A stretch of DNA of 18,155 bases from an uncultured Eggerthellaceae bacterium (lineage in GTDB: Bacteria; Actinomycetota; Coriobacteriia; Coriobacteriales; Eggerthellaceae): positions 1 through 18,155 of the forward strand of contig CAJUSL010000038.1 in NCBI GenBank assembly GCA_910589135.1, given 5' to 3'. This document shows, piece after piece, positions 1 through 6,301 of this stretch. The stretch's first letter is position 1, and each line of letters begins with the position of its first letter. The notes under the pieces were generated by a model. The model saw only the letters and a list, made by a program, of their open reading frames with translations, was not told the origin of the DNA and did not search any database. Position numbers and translations under genes: made by a program.

Positions 1-690
1 CTCGCGGATTGCGGCAATCTTGGCAAGGTCGTCGGCGGGGACGGCCAGGGTGTCGATGGTGAGCTTCTCGCCTTCGAGCAGCTTAATGGCGTACCAGCGG
101 ACGGAACGCGCAGGGACGCGGGACGCGATCGTGGCCTCTACCTCGGCGATGGCAGCCTCGACCTTTGGAGCGAAGCGCAGCTGGCAGTCGGCGGCGCGGC
201 CCTCTTTGGCGCCGGCGAGCGCCGTCTCTACGAGCTTCTCGACGCCGTCGTTGCGCAGCGCCGAGATCTCGACGATGGGGCAGCCGAGCTGCTTGGAAAG
301 CCCCGCGGCGTCTATCTCGTCGCCGTTCTTCTTGACGAGGTCCATCATGTTGAGCGCGATGACCGTAGGCAGGCCCAGGTCGATGATCTGCGTGGTGAGG
401 TAGAGGTTGCGCTCGATGTTCGTCGCGTCGATGATGTTGACGACGACGTCGGGGGCGTCGCTCATCAGGTAGTCGCGCGTGACGATTTCCTCGGGGGTGT
501 AGGGCGACAGCGAATAGATGCCGGGAAGGTCGGTGATCGTGACCTCCTTGTCCCTGCGGTACTTGCCTTCCTTCTTTTCAACGGTCACACCGGGCCAGTT
601 TCCCACGTACTGGGATGCTCCGGTGAGATCGTTGAACAGAGTCGTCTTGCCGCAGTTGGGGTTGCCGGCAAGCGCTATGTTCGTGGCCAT
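1..690 (-). CDS. feoB: Ferrous iron transporter FeoB, N-terminal GTPase part (3' end beyond left edge)
   Basis: FeoB is the inner-membrane Fe(II) importer; its cytoplasmic N-terminal G domain controls transport. Only the first 230 residues are here. Visible are the G1 P-loop GNPNCGKTT at about residues 9-17, a G3 DLPG, a G4-type NMMD and a G5-type SA, followed by the start of the helical regulatory domain. The start is the ATG at 690, preceded by AGGAGG about 7 bases upstream. It is the last visible gene of a feoA-feoA-feoB run on the minus strand, separated from the nearer feoA by 105 bp that carry a palindromic operator-like site. Family assignment is secure; the membrane domain is outside the window, so completeness cannot be judged. 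Confidence 0.97.
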   Translation of the reverse strand, partial: MATNIALAGNPNCGKTTLFNDLTGASQYVGNWPGVTVEKKEGKYRRDKEVTITDLPGIYSLSPYTPEEIVTRDYLMSDAPDVVVNIIDATNIERNLYLTTQIIDLGLPTVIALNMMDLVKKNGDEIDAAGLSKQLGCPIVEISALRNDGVEKLVETALAGAKEGRAADCQLRFAPKVEAAIAEVEATIASRVPARSVRWYAIKLLEGEKLTIDTLAVPADDLAKIAAIRE

Positions 691-716
691 GCTTGAAGTC
701 CTCCTTCTGAAAGTCG

Positions 717-744
717 CTCAAGTGCAGCCCAGATGCACCTCGAG
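717..744 (-). other. Imperfect hairpin in the feoB leader
   Basis: On the minus strand CTCGAGGTGCA can pair with TGCACTTGAG across a 7-base loop, giving ten pairs including one G-T, with one bulged G. It lies between the operator-like site and the feoB ribosome binding site. No T-run follows, so it is not an intrinsic terminator. A role in mRNA stability or processing between feoA and feoB is only a guess. Confidence 0.3.
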
Positions 745-749
745 CAAAA

Positions 750-767
750 AGTTAACCTAGGTAAACT
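750..767. promoter_or_regulatory. Candidate DtxR-family operator before feoB
   Basis: AGTTAACCTAGGTAAACT is an 18-bp palindrome in which 8 of 9 positions pair. It shares its half-sites, and the flanking AAAAAGTTA and AACTCGT, with the site at 1447-1464 upstream of the operon. DtxR/IdeR-type iron regulators bind palindromes of this length and character. The position inside the operon suggests feoB has its own iron-controlled promoter or an internal control point. The regulator itself is not in the window. Confidence 0.55.
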
Positions 768-795
768 CGTGGGCAAAAAAATTTCTCCCGGCGCC

Positions 796-1029
796 CTACT
801 TGACCAGGACGTTCTGCGCCTCGTCCTTGCGCAGCGACAGCTCGAACCCTCTGACCGTGATCTCGATGGGGTCGCCCAGCGGCGCGACTTTGCGCACGTC
901 CACGGTCGTGCCCTTCGTGATGCCCATGTCCATGATGCGACGCTTTATTGCGCCGTCGCCCACAAGCTTGACGACGGTTGCGGTACCGCCGACGGGAACG
1001 TCGCGAAGCGTCTTTTCCTCAGATGCCAT
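796..1029 (-). CDS. feoA: FeoA family protein (proximal to feoB)
   Basis: FeoA proteins are small cytoplasmic SH3-like-fold proteins required for FeoB-mediated Fe(II) uptake. At 77 residues the length is typical. The sequence carries the family pattern: an opening L-x-D-V-P-x-G, a central IKRRIMDMGITKGTTVDV segment (the MG-hinge and following beta strand), and a closing segment of the G-x-x-L-S-L-R-x-x-E-A type. The ATG start is preceded by GGAGGG about 6-7 bases upstream, 11 bp after the stop of the other feoA. It is co-directional with feoB, consistent with one transcript. Having two separate FeoA proteins instead of one is a known but less common arrangement. Confidence 0.93.
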   Translation of the reverse strand: MASEEKTLRDVPVGGTATVVKLVGDGAIKRRIMDMGITKGTTVDVRKVAPLGDPIEITVRGFELSLRKDEAQNVLVK

Positions 1030-1040
1030 TTCCTTCCCTC

Positions 1041-1325
1041 CTAATTGGTGACTACCTTCGATGCGGCCGCCTTGTCGAGGGCGATCTGCGCCCCCTTGAC
1101 CTCGATGATCATGTTCCCGCCCTGCTCGGAGACGACCCTGAGCCGAGCTCCGGGAACGAACCCCAGGTTCTCGAGATGGTGGTGCAGCTCGTCATTGCCG
1201 CGCACCTTGAGGACGGACGCCTCCACGCCTCTGCGCAGGAACGTGAGGGGCATCTGCTGCCTGCGCACGCTCGATTCAACCGCCGGTTCCAGCACCAACG
1301 TCTCCATCGCCATCGCGCTTTCCAT
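1041..1325 (-). CDS. FeoA family protein (first gene of the feo operon)
   Basis: A 94-residue FeoA-domain protein. After a 25-30 residue N-terminal extension it shows the FeoA core: a helix with HHHLENLGFVPGARLRVV, then a strand GGNMIIEVKGAQIALDKAAASKV. The ATG at 1325 is chosen over an in-frame TTG at 1337 because GGAGGA lies 4-5 bases before the ATG and would overlap the TTG. It is the promoter-proximal gene of the feo operon. The HHH run just before the hinge and the N-terminal extension distinguish it from the shorter FeoA at 796-1029. It may act as a partner or regulator of FeoB; its exact division of labour with the second FeoA is unknown. Confidence 0.88.
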   Translation of the reverse strand: MESAMAMETLVLEPAVESSVRRQQMPLTFLRRGVEASVLKVRGNDELHHHLENLGFVPGARLRVVSEQGGNMIIEVKGAQIALDKAAASKVVTN

Positions 1326-1385
1326 CTCTTCCTCCAATAATCATGCCGCCAACAGAAGGCTGCCATGTCTCGAGCGGCCAACAAG

Positions 1386-1403
1386 AGTTAACCGCAGTAA
1401 ACA
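1386..1403. promoter_or_regulatory. Candidate DtxR-family operator, promoter-proximal site of the feo operon
   Basis: AGTTAACCGCAGTAAACA matches the feoB site at 750-767 in 14 of 18 positions, though its own symmetry is weaker (6 of 9 pairs). It lies at or just downstream of the expected -10 region of the feo promoter, where a repressor would block transcription. Confidence 0.45.
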
Positions 1404-1430
1404 TTTTCTCCGTCACAGGGATTGTGTCAA
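1401..1430 (-). promoter_or_regulatory. Possible feo operon promoter
   Basis: On the minus strand a perfect TTGACA (plus-strand 1425-1430) is followed after 17-18 bases by an AT-rich AAAATGT that is a poor -10. The element is bracketed by two operator-like palindromes, one upstream of the -35 and one over the -10. That arrangement supports it as the regulated promoter despite the weak -10. Confidence 0.45.
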
Positions 1431-1446
1431 TAGGTTTGGGCGAAAA

Positions 1447-1464
1447 AGTTAGACAAGTCTAACT
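1447..1464. promoter_or_regulatory. Candidate DtxR-family operator, distal site of the feo operon
   Basis: AGTTAGACAAGTCTAACT is an 18-bp palindrome with two perfect 8-base arms around a central AA. It lies about 120 bp upstream of the first feoA and just upstream of the TTGACA element. Shape and context match metal-dependent DtxR/IdeR/MntR-type repressor boxes. The rest of the gap 1465-1533 holds only GC-rich short repeats and no convincing terminator. Confidence 0.6.
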
Positions 1465-1533
1465 CGTTCCAGAAACGGGCCGGGCGCATGGCGTCGCGAC
1501 GGCCACGTTGCGCACGCGCCTCCGGCTTCCGGC

Positions 1534-2439
1534 CTACGCCCCCACGAGTTGATGGGCGCAAACGCACGTCCAGCGATGCTCGGTAATGCTTGCATGCGGG
1601 CAGCCCGCACAGCATGCCTCGTCGCAGGTCCGCCGCGATCGAAGACGCTCCGGATAGTCGCGCAAGGCCTCCTCGCATCCAGCGTCGTCGCCCTCCGCCG
1701 CGTTCATGGCCGCCAGGGCCAGGGCCGCAAGCTGCCGCATGCCTTCCTTTGTCGGATGCGTGCCGTCGATTGCGTCGTAGTCGAAGCCAAGCGCCGCGAC
1801 GTCGGCCACCTTCGCGCCAGCCCTTTGGGCAGCGCGGTGTATGGCATCGTTGTATTCCTGCAGGTCGGCGCCGCGCAGGCGGTAGCAGAAGGTGCTGTTG
1901 GGTTCGCCGGACACCCTCCCTGGCGGCAGCGTCAGACACCACGCCTCGGCATCGGGAGCCACCGCATGCACGTTGTCCAGCATCTCAGCATAAGCCGCCT
2001 CGAAACGCGCGACGGCGTCCGCGCTGGCAGGCCCCGCTGGGGCGGCGCCTGCAACATCGTCGCGCAAGGCGCACTTCGGCGCGGCCTCGGAGCCTCCAGC
2101 GGCCTGAGCCTCGGGGGAGCCCCAGCCATAGTCGTTGATGCCAATGAACACCAGCACAGCGTCGGGCGCCTCGCCGTTCGGGCCTAGGAGCTGGCGAGCG
2201 CGCGCGGCGTCGCGCCCCGCCGGGAATCCGCAGCCCTGCACCATCGACCCCGAGAACGATGCATTCGCCAGGAATGTCCCGCCCGCGCCGCCGACGACCC
2301 GCATCCACCAAGTCGCATCCGGCGACGCGACGCCGGTGCCGTTCGTGTCGCCGGCGTCGTAGTACCAGCGGTTTTCAGGCGGCACGACGCCCTTGAACGT
2401 GGAGATGGAGTCGCCGAGCACCGAGTAGCTTGCAGCCAT
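1534..2439 (-). CDS. SGNH/GDSL-type hydrolase with cysteine-rich C-terminal tail
   Basis: A 301-residue esterase/lipase-like protein of the SGNH superfamily. The four blocks are visible: GDS with nucleophile Ser11, NASFSGS with Gly64 (oxyanion), GIND with Asn102, and DGTH with Asp225 and His228 completing the triad. No signal peptide or membrane segment is seen, so it is probably cytoplasmic. Its substrate is unknown. From about residue 255 the protein carries a tail unlike the usual family end: Cys255, Cys272, Cys276, Cys277, Cys280, His282, His288, Cys292, Cys294 and His296, reminiscent of a metal-binding module. The ATG at 2439 has GGAAGG 7 bases upstream; the reading frame extends further but only through the intergenic region. 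Divergent from thrC. Confidence 0.85.
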   Translation of the reverse strand: MAASYSVLGDSISTFKGVVPPENRWYYDAGDTNGTGVASPDATWWMRVVGGAGGTFLANASFSGSMVQGCGFPAGRDAARARQLLGPNGEAPDAVLVFIGINDYGWGSPEAQAAGGSEAAPKCALRDDVAGAAPAGPASADAVARFEAAYAEMLDNVHAVAPDAEAWCLTLPPGRVSGEPNSTFCYRLRGADLQEYNDAIHRAAQRAGAKVADVAALGFDYDAIDGTHPTKEGMRQLAALALAAMNAAEGDDAGCEEALRDYPERLRSRRTCDEACCAGCPHASITEHRWTCVCAHQLVGA

Positions 2440-2460
2440 GGCACGCCTTCCGATCCGTTT

Positions 2461-2483
2461 GCAATTTGCCGTTCGCAATTTGC
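2461..2483. repeat. Two 9-bp direct repeats between the SGNH hydrolase and thrC
   Basis: GCAATTTGC occurs at 2461-2469 and again at 2475-2483, a 14-bp period. Each copy is nearly palindromic. The pair sits in the divergent intergenic region, so it could bind a regulator, but it is short and could be chance. Confidence 0.3.
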
Positions 2484-2515
2484 GCGCCGCCGCCCGATTG
2501 CGGCATGCGCCATCA

Positions 2516-2523
2516 AGTATACT
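2516..2523. promoter_or_regulatory. Possible -10 element shared by divergent promoters
   Basis: AGTATACT is self-complementary and reads TATACT on both strands. On the plus strand it lies 37 bp before the thrC start. No good -35 is seen at the right distance on either strand, so this is tentative. Confidence 0.3.
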
Positions 2524-2560
2524 GGTCGCATCATCCCAATCCCGACGGCAAGGACCTCCT

Positions 2561-4129
2561 ATGCTCTTCAAGGCCAGCATCAACAAAGACATGGACAACC
2601 GCTATGTGGACACGCGAGGAAACGAAGCCTCCCCCGTGCCCTTCACGCAGGCCGTCATCAACGGGCTGGCCGACGGAGGCGGGCTGTACGTCCCCGAGAC
2701 CGTTCCCGCGCTCGGCCTGCTCGACATCTGCAAGCTCGCCGAGTATCCGTATCGCGACCGTGCGGCGTATGTCTACCGGGCATTCGGCATCGACCTTCCC
2801 GAAGACGCGATCGACGAGTGCATGACGCGCTCTTACGGCGACAACTTCGACAACGAAGAGGTCTGCCCCATCACAACGCTCCCCGACGGCACGCACATGC
2901 TCGAGCTGTGGCACGGACCCACCAGCGCGTTCAAGGACATGGCGCTGCAATGCCTGCCCAACTTCTTCGCAGCAAGCGCGGCGAAGCTGCGTGACGAAGG
3001 CAAGCTCGACCACGGGTTCTGCATCCTGGTCGCCACCTCCGGCGACACCGGCAAGGCGGCGCTCGAAGGCTTCAAGGGCACAGACGGCGTCAAGGTGGGC
3101 GTCCTGTTCCCCGACGGCGGCGTGAGCGACATCCAGCGCAAGCAGATGGTCACCACCACCGGCGACAACGTCTGCGTCTGGGCCGTGACGGGCAACTTCG
3201 ACGACTGCCAGACGGCCGTCAAGCGCGTGTTCGCCGACGATGCCTTCGCCAAGCTCATCATGGAACAGGACGGCATGGCGCTCTCCAGCGCCAATTCCAT
3301 CAACTGGGGGCGCCTCATGCCCCAGATCGTCTATTACGTCTCAAGCTACGCCGAGCTGGTGAAGCAGAACAAGATCGCCGCAGGCGACGAAATCGACGTC
3401 TGCGTGCCCACCGGCAACTTCGGCAACATCCTTGCCGCCTGGTACGCCAAGCAGATGGGCACGCCGATCGGCACGCTGTTCTGCGCCAGCAACGAGAACC
3501 GCGTGCTCGCCGACTTCATCGAATCGGGCACCTACGACATCTCCGACCGCCAGTTCGTGCTCACCCCCTCTCCTTCCATGGACATCCTCGTCTCGTCGAA
3601 CCTGGAACGGCAGCTCTTCGAGCTGACCGGCCGCAACGCCGGCGCCATCAGGGACTGGATGGCAAGCCTCGCCCGCGAGAGGAAGTTCTCCGTCGACGAC
3701 GCCACCGCAGCGAAGATGGCCTCCGTCTTCAAGGGCTGCTCCATCGACAGCGCCGAGTGCCTCGCCACGATCAAGGACGTGCTCGACGAATACGACTACC
3801 TGATGGACCCCCACACGGCCGTGGCCTATGCGGCCGCCAAGAAGCTTCGCGGCAAGAACCCCGTCCTCGTCGCGAGCACGGCGCACTGGGCGAAGTTCGG
3901 CGACAACGTGTATCGCGCGATCAACGGCATAGCGCCTGGCGAACCTCTTCCGGAACAGGTCGCCGCCCTGACCGGCTGCCAGCTCAACCAGCTGATCGCC
4001 GAGGAGACGAACAAGCACGACATCCCGGCCGGGCTCGCAAGCCTGGACGAGATGGAGCCCCGCTTCGACCAGGTCATCCCCAACGACGCCGAAAGCGTCG
4101 AGAAGGCCGTGCAGGCGTTCCTGAAGTAG
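2561..4129 (+). CDS. thrC: Threonine synthase
   Basis: Converts O-phosphohomoserine to threonine with pyridoxal phosphate, the last step of threonine biosynthesis, in the cytosol. The 522 residues match the length of the long threonine synthase class. Visible are the N-terminal TRG at 18-20, the PLP motif HGPTSAFKDMALQ at 118-130 with Schiff-base Lys125, the following TSGDTGKAA segment, and PTGNFGN further on for cofactor binding. The ATG at 2561 is preceded by AGGA at 6 bases; upstream in-frame sequence is intergenic. A downstream ATG at 2591 lacks a ribosome binding site. No hom or thrB gene lies next to it here, so it is probably transcribed alone or with the small regulator after it. Confidence 0.96.
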   Translation: MLFKASINKDMDNRYVDTRGNEASPVPFTQAVINGLADGGGLYVPETVPALGLLDICKLAEYPYRDRAAYVYRAFGIDLPEDAIDECMTRSYGDNFDNEEVCPITTLPDGTHMLELWHGPTSAFKDMALQCLPNFFAASAAKLRDEGKLDHGFCILVATSGDTGKAALEGFKGTDGVKVGVLFPDGGVSDIQRKQMVTTTGDNVCVWAVTGNFDDCQTAVKRVFADDAFAKLIMEQDGMALSSANSINWGRLMPQIVYYVSSYAELVKQNKIAAGDEIDVCVPTGNFGNILAAWYAKQMGTPIGTLFCASNENRVLADFIESGTYDISDRQFVLTPSPSMDILVSSNLERQLFELTGRNAGAIRDWMASLARERKFSVDDATAAKMASVFKGCSIDSAECLATIKDVLDEYDYLMDPHTAVAYAAAKKLRGKNPVLVASTAHWAKFGDNVYRAINGIAPGEPLPEQVAALTGCQLNQLIAEETNKHDIPAGLASLDEMEPRFDQVIPNDAESVEKAVQAFLK

Positions 4130-4193
4130 CGCCTGTCCTTTTGTCCTATTATGGTGTCTCCAGCGGATAATCACGACAGCGTGGAGGCAGCCC

Positions 4194-4538
4194 ATGAGCA
4201 AGCTCGACAAGCTTCAAACCAGCGTTCGTCTCTCCATCGTCAATCCGAAGTCGGACAGCAGCTCGGTTTTCGGCAGAGGCATAGCGAACCTTTGCAAGGG
4301 CGTTCGCGACAAAGGGTCCCTGAACGCCGCCGCCAAGTCGATGGGCATGGCCTACAGCAAGGCCTGGCGCATCATCAAGGACACGGAGGACTCGCTTGGC
4401 ATCCAGCTGCTCATCCGCGACGGCGCACACGGAAGCGTTCTCACCGAGGAAGGGTCCGCCTTGCTAGACATCTACCTTTCTATCAACGAGAAAATCTCGC
4501 AGGAAACCCTCGAACTCTATGAGGAACTCACCAAGTAG
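4194..4538 (+). CDS. ModE N-terminal-type winged-helix DNA-binding protein
   Basis: A 114-residue protein made almost only of the winged helix-turn-helix found at the N terminus of ModE (LysR-like HTH). After about 25 residues comes the pattern GSLNAAAKSMGMAYSKAWR, then a recognition helix with LGIQLLIRD and the wing with GSVLTEEGSALLDIY. The C-terminal molybdate-binding domains of ModE are absent, so it cannot be called a molybdate sensor from sequence. It starts at ATG 4194 with GGAGG 6 bases upstream and lies 64 bp after thrC on the same strand; a TATTAT at 4147-4152 could be its own -10. The last 75 bp overlap the convergent zinc-ribbon gene. Targets unknown. Confidence 0.85.
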   Translation: MSKLDKLQTSVRLSIVNPKSDSSSVFGRGIANLCKGVRDKGSLNAAAKSMGMAYSKAWRIIKDTEDSLGIQLLIRDGAHGSVLTEEGSALLDIYLSINEKISQETLELYEELTK

Positions 4539-4868
4539 GCACGCCTGTCCGCGACGCCTGAGGGCCTCCTCCGGCGCATCCTCTTCGCAAGGGGCACGCA
4601 CGGCGGCAGGCGTCCGACACGCCACGCCCTCCGCCGCACGCGGCGTTGCCTCCACGACGCCGCCACGTGCGTCAGGCCGCCCCAGAATCCCTTGCAGCGC
4701 CTCCCCGCTTATCTTCACCGCGCCATCCGTGTAGGCACCTCCGGCCGCATACGCCCCGACGGCCTCCTTGCCTTCGAACCGGTGCATGCAGTTGAAGCAT
4801 GTGTCCATGTCGGCGAACACCGCAGCGTTGCACACCGGGCACGTCTTAGTCTCGTTTCGCAGAGCCAA
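4464..4868 (-). CDS. Zinc-ribbon protein, last gene of the Tad operon
   Basis: A 134-residue protein beginning with a clear zinc ribbon: Cys10-x2-Cys13, ten residues, Cys24-x2-Cys27. The rest has no recognised domain; it is Ala/Gly/Arg-rich in the middle and has a hydrophobic-acidic C-terminal helix. The only in-frame start before the first cysteine is TTG at 4868, which lies inside the end of the DUF192 gene (23-bp overlap); a GGGAG is present but 12 bases away, so coupled translation is likely. The 3' end runs 75 bp antisense into the winged-helix gene, and an earlier true end cannot be tested here. No transmembrane segment; the function is unknown. A role in regulation or assembly of the pilus is inferred only from position. 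Confidence 0.6.
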   Translation of the reverse strand: MALRNETKTCPVCNAAVFADMDTCFNCMHRFEGKEAVGAYAAGGAYTDGAVKISGEALQGILGRPDARGGVVEATPRAAEGVACRTPAAVRAPCEEDAPEEALRRRGQACLLGEFLIEFEGFLRDFLVDRKVDV

Positions 4869-5259
4869 TGTGGATCACGTCTCCCTTCTTGAGCCAGTCG
4901 CCGTCGCGGGAAAACCTCTCTGCGACCAGCGATGCTTCCTTGTGGCTGATGCGCTTCATCGTCGCCACGTTCCTGTGCACCTCCAGCACGCATCCGTCGC
5001 GCGAGATGAACGCCACGTCCAACGGATAGCGCATGCCGAAAGTGTGGATATCGTGGCATGGAATCAGCAGCCTCGTGACATCGTCGGGGTCGCGGAACAG
5101 CATTCCCCGAAGGCGCTCCCTCGCAGTCGTCGCCAGTTCCAGCGACTCGACGTCTCCGCACACGTCCATGATCCATTTCGACGGATGCGCACGCACGCGT
5201 CCCGATGCGCACGCCTCGCCTCTGCCGCGCGCCGATGCGGCCTTCCTTGGCGTCCTCAC
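4846..5259 (-). CDS. DUF192 family protein
   Basis: A 137-residue protein whose residues about 38-130 match the DUF192 pattern: an A-x-x-x-x-E-R-x-R-G-M-L-F-R opening at 43-56, then HTFGMRYPLDVAFISRDG at 72-89 and a closing basic/hydrophobic strand GDVIHIGS. DUF192 is a small beta-rich domain of unknown function. The GTG at 5259 is chosen because AAGGAGG lies 5 bases upstream, just after the previous gene's stop at 5274. The frame is open further upstream but only within that gene. Family members often carry a signal peptide; here the first 35 residues are basic without a hydrophobic segment, suggesting a cytoplasmic protein. It belongs to the tail of the Tad operon. Confidence 0.82.
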   Translation of the reverse strand: MRTPRKAASARGRGEACASGRVRAHPSKWIMDVCGDVESLELATTARERLRGMLFRDPDDVTRLLIPCHDIHTFGMRYPLDVAFISRDGCVLEVHRNVATMKRISHKEASLVAERFSRDGDWLKKGDVIHIGSAKRD

Positions 5260-5273
5260 CTCGTCCTCCTTCG

Positions 5274-5801
5274 TCAGGTATGTCTTGTACGCAAGACGAC
5301 AACCACGTCTTCTCCCGCTTGCGCGCATTCCACCATGACCCATGTGCAAACCCCTTCCTTCTTGACGAACGTCTGCGCTCCATCCGATTCCGCTCCTTTC
5401 TGCAGCCAGCCCTTCGACGAAAGGCTGTCCGCAATGGAGGCCGCAACGGCCGCCGCGTCTCCCTTCCTGCAAAACCACAGCAGCTCGAACGGTTCGTTGG
5501 CGATCGCCTGGTCCATCTCATGCAAGCCGAGCAGCTCTTCTTCCAGCCAGCGCGGCGTGTTCTCTCTCGTCAGCTTCACAATCCCCTCCTCGCGCAGCAC
5601 GTCATCCATGTCGCCGTCCGCGCAGATCGATGCCCACAACTTCTTGACCAGCGGCCCTCCCGCAAGGCCCCCTTCCGCATGTCCCGACCCCGATGCCGCC
5701 AGCGCCAAGGCGACCGAAACCATAACGAGCACGACTGCGCTCGCCGCCTTCCGAAACCTCCGCGCGGCCACCGGAGCCGCCGGCGCATGCCTTGCGCCCA
5801 T
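5274..5801 (-). CDS. Secreted or membrane-anchored protein of unknown function in the Tad operon
   Basis: A 175-residue protein with a basic N terminus and one hydrophobic segment at about 19-36, followed by ASGSGHA-E that would fit signal-peptidase cleavage near residue 42. The mature part is soluble, acidic in its first half, with three cysteines (60, 111, 152), and no recognised domain. The start ATG overlaps the stop of the preceding TadE/F-like gene by one base (TGATG), with GGAGG nine bases upstream, indicating translational coupling. I do not recognise the family. By position it could be a minor extracellular component or assembly factor of the pilus. Confidence 0.75.
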   Translation of the reverse strand: MGARHAPAAPVAARRFRKAASAVVLVMVSVALALAASGSGHAEGGLAGGPLVKKLWASICADGDMDDVLREEGIVKLTRENTPRWLEEELLGLHEMDQAIANEPFELLWFCRKGDAAAVAASIADSLSSKGWLQKGAESDGAQTFVKKEGVCTWVMVECAQAGEDVVVVLRTRHT

Positions 5802-6301
5802 CAGAGCAAACCTCCCGGCTTGTAGGGGTTCACGACGAGCTGCGATTCGTGCGTCAGCGCCGGCAGCGGCACCCCGAACACTTCCCGCGTGAGCCCCATG
5901 CCGAACAGGGTCGGGTGGAACCTCATGGTCATCCCGTACTCCGCGTAACCGCGATAGTCCCTCGACACGGCCACGTCGAACTCCAGGTTGTCCGCCGCAA
6001 GCGACCCCTCGATGGCCGCCTTCACCCGTCCGGCAGCGAAGCCGGAGTCTTGCCCATAGGCGGGCACCGCCGCAAACGTCCTGACCGCGTTACGCCCCAC
6101 CCTGTCGAACTCGGCACAGCATCCGAAGAACGACAACGCGTTGGTGGCTATCACGGCTATCGCTATCGCCACGGGAAACACCACGCAAAGTTCCACCGTC
6201 ATCTGCCCCGCGCGCTCCGACCCCTTCGCCGCCAAACGGCGACTCCGAAGGCGCGCCATGCGATGCGGCACAGCACACCGCATGGAACCGTTCACCCCCA
6301 T
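5801..6301 (-). CDS. TadE/TadF-like pseudopilin
   Basis: A 166-residue protein with a basic N terminus, then G-QMTVE followed by a hydrophobic stretch VVFPVAIAIAVIA: the class III prepilin pattern with Glu at +5 after the Gly, as in TadE and TadF pseudopilins. The C-terminal 100 residues form an extracytoplasmic domain. TadE/F proteins are minor pilins needed for Flp fibre assembly. The ATG at 6301 (GGGGG 7 bases upstream) overlaps the end of the TadG-like gene by 10 bp. Later ATGs at 6283 and 6259 are alternatives. Processing requires a prepilin peptidase not encoded in this window. Confidence 0.8.
   Translation of the reverse strand: MGVNGSMRCAVPHRMARLRSRRLAAKGSERAGQMTVELCVVFPVAIAIAVIATNALSFFGCCAEFDRVGRNAVRTFAAVPAYGQDSGFAAGRVKAAIEGSLAADNLEFDVAVSRDYRGYAEYGMTMRFHPTLFGMGLTREVFGVPLPALTHESQLVVNPYKPGGLL

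Noticed and set aside
1326..1337. TTG start for the first FeoA
   Set aside because: The TTG overlaps the GGAGG that serves the ATG at 1325.
1427..1942. Minus-strand frame crossing the feo operator region
   Set aside because: Arg-rich shadow of the SGNH hydrolase gene running into its promoter-side gap.
2438..2560. 41-codon upstream extension of threonine synthase
   Set aside because: It covers the intergenic repeats and would overlap the start of the divergent gene; the ATG at 2561 has a ribosome site and fits family length.
3341..4210. Minus-strand open frame opposite thrC
   Set aside because: Composition typical of a shadow frame; thrC is secure by its catalytic motifs.
5260..5478. Longer form of the DUF192 protein
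   Set aside because: The added part is an out-of-frame reading of the preceding gene; GTG 5259 has an ideal ribosome site.
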